Shown: positions 59,601 through 64,000 of the stretch, piece by piece
Layout: the number at the start of each line of letters is the position of its first letter
How positions within the stretch are numbered: the stretch's first letter is position 1
Source: Phocoena phocoena
Lineage: Eukaryota > Chordata > Mammalia > Artiodactyla > Phocoenidae
DNA: 64,000 nt
Assembly (NCBI RefSeq): GCF_963924675.1
Contig: NC_089219.1
Coordinates: 151,548,288-151,612,287, forward strand
Direction: 5' to 3'
Translations under genes and position numbers: made by a program
Notes under the pieces: model-generated
Databases searched by the model: none
What the model saw: only the letters and a program-made list of their open reading frames with translations
What the model was told of the DNA's origin: nothing

Positions 59601-62600
59601 GGTCGGCTGCTTGATTAGCATAACCGAGTGCTGACAGCTCAGGTTTTGGAGTGAGACATCTTATATTCAAATCCTAACTCAGCTGTTCACTGGCTTTATG
59701 ACCAATGGCGAGTCCCTTAACCTCTCCGAGTCCTGGCTTTCTCATCTGTGAAATGGGTATCTTATACTCTCTACCCCCCACCTCAGGACACTTATGAAAT
59801 GAGATAATACAAGTAAGGAGCACATTGTCGAATTGTATCTTGTGTTCAATAAAATTTAGCTAAGAAAGCTAAATGAAATCATTTTAAAAAACAAAAAAAC
59901 CTAGAACATAAAGCCAGCAGACCAGGATCTTAAGCAGGTTACCAGACTTCTCTGGAGTTCTGTTTCCCCATCTGTAACGCGGGTGATGGTCACACACTGG
60001 CTCTGAGGATTAAATGAGATCATAATGGGAAAGCACCATGTAACCGTAAAACAATCAGCAAACATGAACCATTGTTTTGATTAGTCACATTCCTAATGCA
60101 TCTTCCGCTGGGCAGTTGAAATGAGGCTACCGTAGACCGACGACACTGCCTCATCCCCACTCGAGCCCCACCATAAGCTGTGAGAAAGGATTTACTAACC
60201 TCCTTTCAAGATGATGAAACCAAGCCTCAGAGAGGTTTAGTCACGCATCAAAGGCCACAGAAGTAGTAAGTGCTAGAGTCAGGACTGGAACCCCAAATCT
60301 TAGACTCCAAACCTCTGGACTGGACTGTCTCCTAGAGGAGAAGGTACACTTGCACAGTATGAGAAGGAAATCCTTAAAGCCAGAGAAGTGAGTGGTCCAT
60401 CTGGGGTCCCCCAGGGAGTGAGGGATGAGGATAGGGAGAAAAACGACGTCCCAGTTCCCACCCCGAGAGATCTGCTTTTATCACATCCCAACAATCCCCC
60501 CCACTATGACAATAGTTCCTGATATTTACATAGTGCTTTGGGTTCCCATCTGATCTTCACAATTCTGTACAAGAGTGTGGGCAGATTTATTTCCTTCAGA
60601 GGAACATGGGGGACTCTAAAACACCACAGGAGGCAACTGTCAAAACTGCATCCAGGGCTTCCCTGGTGGCGCAGTGGTTGAGAGTCCGCCTGCCGATGCA
60701 GGGGACGTGGGTTCGTGCCCCGGTCCGGGAAGATCCCACATGCCGCGGAGCGGCCGGAGCCTGTGCTCCACAACGGGAGAGGCCGCAACAGTGAGAGGCC
60801 CGCGTACTGCAAAAAATAAAACTGCATCCAATCCTGTCCCCAAACGCACACAACCAGGCCCCAGGCTATCAGATCAGGAAATGTAGCTGAGCACGTGTCC
60901 GGCACACAGCTTACTATCAGATGGAGGAATGGAACTCAGGTTTACGGAGCGCTCACTGGGCGCCCATCACTAAGGCTAGGACCTTATCTTCCTTAACTCT
61001 TTAATCCTTTCATGAAGCTGGTATTATTATTCCCCCTTTGTGAATTAGGCAACTAAGGATCACACAGCTAGTAAGTAGGAGAATGAAATTTGGAACCCAG
61101 GCATATCTGACCCAAGACTCATACTCTTCTCACTGAGCCATCCTGACTCCCTGTGTATGCTGGGGTTGTCTATTAACAACCAGACAAGATCAGGGAGCCA
61201 CACTCAATCTAAGGGAAATGGGCAAGTGTAACCGAAGCTCAGTTACATAAAACAGTGCAAAAATGACATGAAAAGGGAAGGGTGGGTCTGAAGTTGTGCT
61301 AGCAGAGAATGACCTAGGCTGGTCCAGGAAGACTTCCCCAAAGGGACAGTTTTCTCCCCAGGCCTGCTTTGACGTCTCTCTCTTCACAGTGCATCTGGGT
61401 GGTGAGCTTCCTCTCTGCCTTCTTCCTGAGCCTGCCATATGGTGTGGCAGTGGGTGTCGCCTTCTCCACCCTGGTTGTGATCTTCCAGACCCAATTGTAA
61501 GTAACAGCCCCTCCCCCCAAGGCACAGCAGTGGGGCCCCTGGGCCAGTCTGCCAAGGGCTCCCACGTGAGGCCTGGCCCAGCCCACTGCATACTGTCACC
61601 TTCTGGGCCTGGCACTGGAGGGGCTGCCAGGCCCAAGGAGAGCCTGGCCCAGCCAGGACTTTCGGCACAGGCTGGGCTACCTGACTTCCCACATCCTGAA
61701 AACCCAGGGGAAGCCATCACAGTCTTGGAGGGCTGGAGCACCAGAGAAAGTGGGAGTCAAGCAAGTGGGTGAGACTCAGTGTCCTTTCAAGGGTGCTACT
61801 AGACCCCAGACCAAATGGAACCCCACCCCAAGGGAACAGCAAGTCAGAGGACAGCTACATCCTTGCTATAAAAACATTAAGTGGGCTTCTCTGGTGGCGC
61901 AGTAGTTAAGAATCCGCCTGCCAATGCAGGGGACACGGGTTCGAGCCCTGGTCCAGGAAGATCCCACAGCTGCGCTCTAGAGCTCTTGAGCTGCAACTAC
62001 TGAAGCCCGCGCACCTAGAGCCCATGCTCCGCAACAAGAGAAGCCACCTTAATGAGAGGCCTGCGCACCGCAACGAAGAATAGCCCCCGCTGGCCGCAAA
62101 TAAAAAGAAAGCCTGCCCGCAGCAACAAAGACCCCATGCAGCCATAAATTTATTTATTTTTTATTTTATTTTTTTAAAAAAATTAAGTGAAACAGACCAG
62201 GGGGTCCAGGTCAGGGCAGGAAGGATGCTGAATATCTGGGAAACCCTGTCTTCTCTTCCTGAGAACTCAGAACCAGGAAGTGGTGACTTTAGGGCCCCGT
62301 AAGCATGTCACCTTGTTTACTCCCCACCCTTTCTCCCCCCTGAGCCCCAGCCTGGGAGCTACGTCAAGGAGCTACCTGTCAACCCTCTAATTATAGCCCA
62401 GACACAGGCCATCAGGCATATGTCTCCAGTGCAGAAAGACAAACACAAAAACCCCAGGGTGAGGAAGGGACCCTCTCCTGGCCTGCCTCTGCCCAGCCCC
62501 CAGCCCCAGTGTCCCTCCAGGCCCATCCGCTAATAGCATTCTCTTATGTTTTTCTTTTCCTTCTTCATCCAGTCGAAATGGCTATACTTTGGCCCAAGTC

Positions 62601-64000
62601 ATGGACACTGACATTTATGTGAATCCCAAGACCTATAATAGGGTGGGTAATCCAAGATTGTGACCTCCCTCTTTTGCCCTACCCCCACCCCAAATAAAAG
62701 GGTTTAAAAAAAAAAGCCAATAAAGATATTGCTGCTAACTGAGCCGAGTCTTCCTGTCACAGGCCCAGGAAATCCAAGGGATAAAGATCATCACTTACTG
62801 CTCCCCTCTCTACTTTGCCAACTCGGAAATCTTCAGGCAAAAGGTCACTGCCAAGGTAAGGCTCAGTCCTCTGGTGACCAGAGGGGCTGGACAGAGCGTG
62901 CCTGGAAGATGCAAGAAAAGGAGCTGGGAGCTGAGAGCAGGCCACTTCCAAAGAGGGTGGAGGTTAAGACTGCTCTCTGTTCTCTCCCTACAGACAGGTG
63001 TGGACCCCCAGAAAGTATTGCTGGCCAAGCAAAAATACCTCAAGAGGCAGGAGAAGGGGAGAACGGTGCCCATACAACAGAGGAAGTCCCTATTTATGAA
63101 AAACAAGGTGAACTGAGGCTAGAAACAGCCCATGCCCTCTCCCCTGCTGTCTCTGATCCTGTTACCTGGTACCCCACCTCCCAGTATCTTTGAAGTCAAA
63201 GACATCAAGTCTCTGTGGCCACTGCCTGGTGGGTATTGCCTGGTGTATATCTTCTCCTTCGATGAGGAGCTGTCAGCTCTTAGGGTAACCACTGAACTCC
63301 CACAGCCCGTCCTCATTTTCTGGCTAAGATAGGATATGCCCGTGGACTTATGAGCAACCCCATATGGGGAGCAGCAGTGAATTTCCTGGGGTACCCAGCC
63401 AACCTAGATCCAGCAAGGTGGATGTAGGTGTGGGAGTTCTGCGGAGAAGGCAGACGTGGATAAATGCGAAAAAGGAGCTCAATTGTTTCCAAAGGGCCTT
63501 TCTCTCAGAGCAGAGTGGGCTGAGGCTTCGGTGCCACTCTTGGAGGGGTTGTGGGAGACCAAACGTGCAGGCCCCACCTAAGGAAAGGGCTATGGGAGAT
63601 GCCGGTCCTATGGGTTTTGGGGGGCTTGTATTCACCACCACCAGGTTCAGTTACCTCCACCTGCACACCCCTTGCCCCAGCTTCAGCCACAGCAAAGTCT
63701 GACTGAGTGTGATGACCCCTGACTCTGCCCTCCTACTCCCGCCCTCCAGACTGTCTCCCTGCAGGAGCTTCAGCAGGACTTTGAGAATGGCTCCCCAACT
63801 GACCCCAACAACAACCAGACGCCTGCTAATGGCGCCAGCGTGTCCTACATCACCTTCAGCCCTGACAGCTCCACAGCTGCCAGTTGTGAGCCCCCGGCCT
63901 CTGCTGAGCCCAGTGATATCCTGGCCAGCGTCCCACCCTTTGTCACCTTCCACACCCTCATCTTTGACATGAGTGGGGTCAGCTTTGTGGATTTGATGGG
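50539..64000 (+). CDS. SLC26A9: SLC26A9 anion transporter, 16 coding exons, 3' end outside window
   Basis: SLC26A9 is an epithelial chloride transporter with channel-like conductance, found in the apical membrane of gastric and airway cells, and works with CFTR; human variants near its 5' end modify cystic fibrosis. Coding exons: 50539-50663, 53359-53498, 53605-53715, 54370-54545, 56049-56213, 56715-56867, 57201-57283, 58039-58186, 58465-58578, 58775-58852, 59413-59508, 61390-61496, 62573-62642, 62763-62855, 62994-63107 and 63750-64000. All introns are GT-AG and the frame is continuous for 2024 bases (674 residues of about 790). Chloride-site residues Q88, F92, T127, F128, L391, S392 and N441 are all in place, as are N-glycosylation sites N153 and N156. 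The SLC26 transport domain is complete; the STAS domain is cut by the window end. No stop or frameshift, so the gene looks functional. Confidence 0.97.
50664..53358 (+). other. SLC26A9: SLC26A9 intron 2
   Basis: 2.7 kb. It contains an L2 3' end (about 51770-51845 +, 'agtgcctggcacacagaagg' and GAAT repeats) and an ancient unassigned repeat (about 52815-53230). The open frame 50731-51273 is intronic and shows no domain. The rest is unique. Confidence 0.9.
53359..53498 (+). CDS. SLC26A9: SLC26A9 exon 3 (residues 42-89, first membrane helix)
   Basis: Completes the split Arg42 codon and encodes CSSAKIKTAVFGLFPVLSW, then the SLC26 signature around residues 69-89 that begins helix 1 (DYIIPDLLGGISGGSIQVPQ). 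Q88 is one of the chloride-site residues. Acceptor CCTCCAG, donor CAAG/gtgagg. Confidence 0.96.
53605..53715 (+). CDS. SLC26A9: SLC26A9 exon 4 (residues 89-126)
   Basis: Encodes MAFALLANLPAVNGLYSSFF and onward to HQMVP, covering the end of helix 1 and helix 2. F92 of the substrate site lies here. It is separated from exon 3 by only 106 bases. Confidence 0.96.
54370..54545 (+). CDS. SLC26A9: SLC26A9 exon 5 (residues 126-184, helix 3 and glycosylated loop)
   Basis: Starts with Gly126-Thr127-Phe128, the N-terminal end of half-helix 3 that faces the anion. The extracellular loop holds two N-glycosylation sequons, N153-A-T and N156-E-S, both known sites in this protein. Ends TAVIQ, phase 0. Confidence 0.96.
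54546..56048 (+). other. SLC26A9: SLC26A9 intron 5
   Basis: 1.5 kb. An AATAAA hexamer lies at 54761-54766. About 55010-55800 is a long copy of the unassigned ancient repeat ('gtcagggaaggcctctcctc', 'aggtccaggcaagagtgac', 'ctcccaagtttttggttggc') and about 55830-55910 an antisense MIR piece. In human, cystic-fibrosis modifier variant rs7512462 lies in intron 5. Confidence 0.85.
56049..56213 (+). CDS. SLC26A9: SLC26A9 exon 6 (residues 185-239)
   Basis: Encodes MGLGFVQFGFVAIYLSESF and onward to GPGSIVF: helices 5 and 6 with the conserved SESFIRGF and TAAGLQI motifs of the SLC26 family. Phase 0 at both ends. Confidence 0.96.
56715..56867 (+). CDS. SLC26A9: SLC26A9 exon 7 (residues 240-290)
   Basis: Encodes TFIDICKNLPHTNIASLVF through PIPTEMIV, including helix 7. 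Residues 263-273 (ALISSVFLVLV) differ slightly from human but stay hydrophobic. Confidence 0.96.
57201..57283 (+). CDS. SLC26A9: SLC26A9 exon 8 (residues 291-318)
   Basis: Encodes VVVATAISGGCKMPKKYHMQ and IVGEIQRG, joining a membrane segment to a short cytosolic or extracellular stretch. Phase 2 at the 3' end; donor AGG/gtgagt. Confidence 0.95.
57770..57965 (+). repeat. MIR SINE in SLC26A9 intron 8
   Basis: 'ccagctctgtgacctcaggc', 'ctaagcctcggatttttg' and 'aaaggccctggcacagagtg'. It ends about 70 bases before exon 9. Confidence 0.75.
58039..58186 (+). CDS. SLC26A9: SLC26A9 exon 9 (residues 318-367)
   Basis: Encodes FPTPVLPVVSQWKDMIGTAF through DVDSNQ, with a membrane helix in the middle. Human has FPTPVSPV and IVSYV where this has FPTPVLPV and IVGYV. 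Confidence 0.95.
58465..58578 (+). CDS. SLC26A9: SLC26A9 exon 10 (residues 368-405, half-helix 10)
   Basis: Encodes EMIALGCSNFFGSFF, the family motif in which Asn-Phe-Phe-Gly is near invariant, then helix 10 with L391 and S392 of the chloride site. Ends GGKSQ, phase 0. Confidence 0.96.
58775..58852 (+). CDS. SLC26A9: SLC26A9 exon 11 (residues 406-431)
   Basis: A short exon encoding MSSLCVSLVVMITMLVLG and ending YPLPK. The first residues read MSS where human has VAS; the rest is conserved. Confidence 0.95.
59413..59508 (+). CDS. SLC26A9: SLC26A9 exon 12 (residues 432-463)
   Basis: Encodes AVLGALIAVNLKNSLKQLAD and onward to KLDC. N441 of the substrate site is present. The donor is TGT/gtaggt, somewhat weak but GT-AG. 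Confidence 0.95.
59630..60075 (+). repeat. Two tandem MIR copies
   Basis: The first copy (about 59630-59860) has 'atattcaaatcctaactcag', 'ttctcatctgtgaaatggg' and 'gttcaataaaatttagc'. The second (about 59900-60075) has 'ttccccatctgtaacgcggg' and 'ttaaatgagatcataatgg'. Confidence 0.75.
60115..60330 (-). repeat. MIR SINE
   Basis: 'gatgatgaaaccaagcctca', 'gagaggtttagtcacgcatc', 'ctagagtcaggactggaacc'. Confidence 0.7.
60655..60817 (+). repeat. Young CHR-type SINE with 36-base internal deletion
   Basis: The same consensus as the copy at 9384-9590 but missing 36 bases in the middle: 'gcggagcggc' joins directly to 'cggagcctgtg'. A perfect 13-base target duplication AAAACTGCATCCA flanks it (60642-60654 and 60818-60830). 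CHR-2 SINE subfamilies with diagnostic deletions are known in whales; this may be one of them or a private deletion. Confidence 0.9.
60925..61150 (-). repeat. MIR SINE
   Basis: 'ggcaactaaggatcacacag', 'ctagtaagtaggagaatg' and 'cccagacttc..ctgagccatcc'-type end. Confidence 0.65.
61390..61496 (+). CDS. SLC26A9: SLC26A9 exon 13 (residues 464-499, last membrane helices)
   Basis: Encodes CIWVVSFLSAFFLSLPYG and a second hydrophobic stretch ending IFQTQ: helices 13 and 14. Phase 2 at the 3' end, donor TT/gtaagt. Confidence 0.95.
61884..62181 (+). repeat. CHR-type SINE
   Basis: A diverged sense CHR SINE (GGGCTTCTCTGGTGGCGCAG start, GGTTCGAGCCCTGG B box) ending in an A/T-rich tail. Flanked by ATTAAGTG at 61876-61883 and 62182-62189. 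Lies in intron 13. Confidence 0.88.
62573..62642 (+). CDS. SLC26A9: SLC26A9 exon 14 (residues 499-522, start of STAS)
   Basis: Encodes RNGYTLAQVMDTDIYVNPKT and YNR: the link from the last helix into the STAS domain. The donor AGG/gtgggt is less usual. The following intron is only 120 bases. Confidence 0.95.
62643..62762 (+). other. SLC26A9: SLC26A9 intron 14 with two AATAAA signals
   Basis: A 120-base intron holding AATAAA at 62693-62698 and at 62719-62724, separated by an A-rich stretch. If used, cleavage here would give a transcript ending after residue 522, removing nearly the whole STAS domain. Use is not shown by the sequence. Confidence 0.6.
62763..62855 (+). CDS. SLC26A9: SLC26A9 exon 15 (residues 523-553)
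   Basis: Encodes AQEIQGIKIITYCSPLYFAN and SEIFRQKVTAK, the first beta strand and helix of the STAS domain. Phase 0 at both ends. Confidence 0.96.
62994..63107 (+). CDS. SLC26A9: SLC26A9 exon 16 (residues 554-591)
   Basis: Encodes TGVDPQKVLLAKQKYLKRQE followed by a basic stretch ending SLFMKNK. It leads into the STAS intervening sequence, a loop that is flexible in SLC26 proteins. Donor AAG/gtgaac is weak at the last positions. Confidence 0.95.
63750..64000 (+). CDS. SLC26A9: SLC26A9 exon 17 (residues 592-674, STAS, cut by window end)
   Basis: Encodes TVSLQELQQDFENGSPTDPN, a Ser/Pro-rich variable loop, then the second half of STAS starting VPPFVTFHTLIFDMSGVSFV. The window ends two bases into the codon after Met674. 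In the loop, human has Ala-Pro-Gly-Glu between SAE and PSD as I recall it; here SAE is followed directly by PSD, a four-residue in-frame shortening. The remaining STAS exons and the PDZ-like C-terminus lie beyond the window. Confidence 0.95.

Larger units (their letters stand above)
59509..61389 (+). other. SLC26A9: SLC26A9 intron 12
   Basis: 1.9 kb packed with old repeats: MIR at about 59630-59860 (+), 59900-60075 (+), 60115-60330 (-) and 60925-61150 (-), plus a young CHR SINE at 60655-60817. Little of it is unique. Confidence 0.85.

Noticed and set aside
560..62180. tRNA-gene-like A and B boxes
   Set aside because: All lie in CHR SINEs, which derive from a tRNA; none folds as a complete tRNA gene with a proper acceptor stem.
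1..64000. CRISPR arrays, operons, phage or plasmid features
   Set aside because: The window is vertebrate nuclear DNA with spliced genes and mammalian repeats; nothing prokaryotic is present.

Overview
This is nuclear genomic DNA from a mammal, almost certainly a cetacean and most likely a toothed whale. Two vertebrate genes are split by GT-AG introns, and the gaps are filled with mammalian repeats (MIR, L2, L1, MaLR LTR). Several tRNA-derived SINEs of the cetartiodactyl CHR type have perfect target-site duplications, so they are recent. I see no Bov-B LINE or Bov-tA SINE, which argues against a ruminant.

Layout. The left edge lies inside RAB7B on the + strand. The last two coding exons (3019-3144 and 9659-9739) encode the end of the GTPase domain and the prenylated C-terminus; the rest of 1-9658 is intron. 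From about 9740 to 43260 is 3' UTR and intergenic DNA with no protein gene that I can support. It holds a degenerate 2.2 kb L1 3' end (14812-17070) with a SINE inserted in its tail, a MaLR LTR, a mariner-type MITE, many MIR and L2 pieces, a cluster of octamer (POU) motifs near 22.9 kb, and one CpG-rich island near 31.8-32.1 kb next to a strong G-quadruplex motif.

SLC26A9 begins near 43.2 kb on the + strand. A CCAAT box, a TATA-like box and an exon-like block with a consensus donor predict a non-coding first exon (about 43265-43354), followed by a 7.2 kb first intron. Sixteen coding exons run from the ATG at 50539 to the window edge and encode residues 1-674 of an intact protein: the 14-helix transport domain complete and the STAS domain cut by the window end. 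Every splice junction keeps frame, and the known chloride-site residues (Q88, F92, T127, F128, L391, S392, N441) fall at the published numbers.

The two genes are tandem on one strand, as in the human 1q32.1 block (CTSE-RAB7B-SLC26A9-PM20D1). They do not share a pathway: RAB7B is an endosome/Golgi trafficking GTPase and SLC26A9 an epithelial chloride transporter. I found no new protein-coding system. The points most worth a second look are regulatory: the intergenic CpG island, the octamer cluster, the predicted SLC26A9 promoters, polyadenylation signals in SLC26A9 intron 14, and a young SINE pressed against the last RAB7B splice acceptor.
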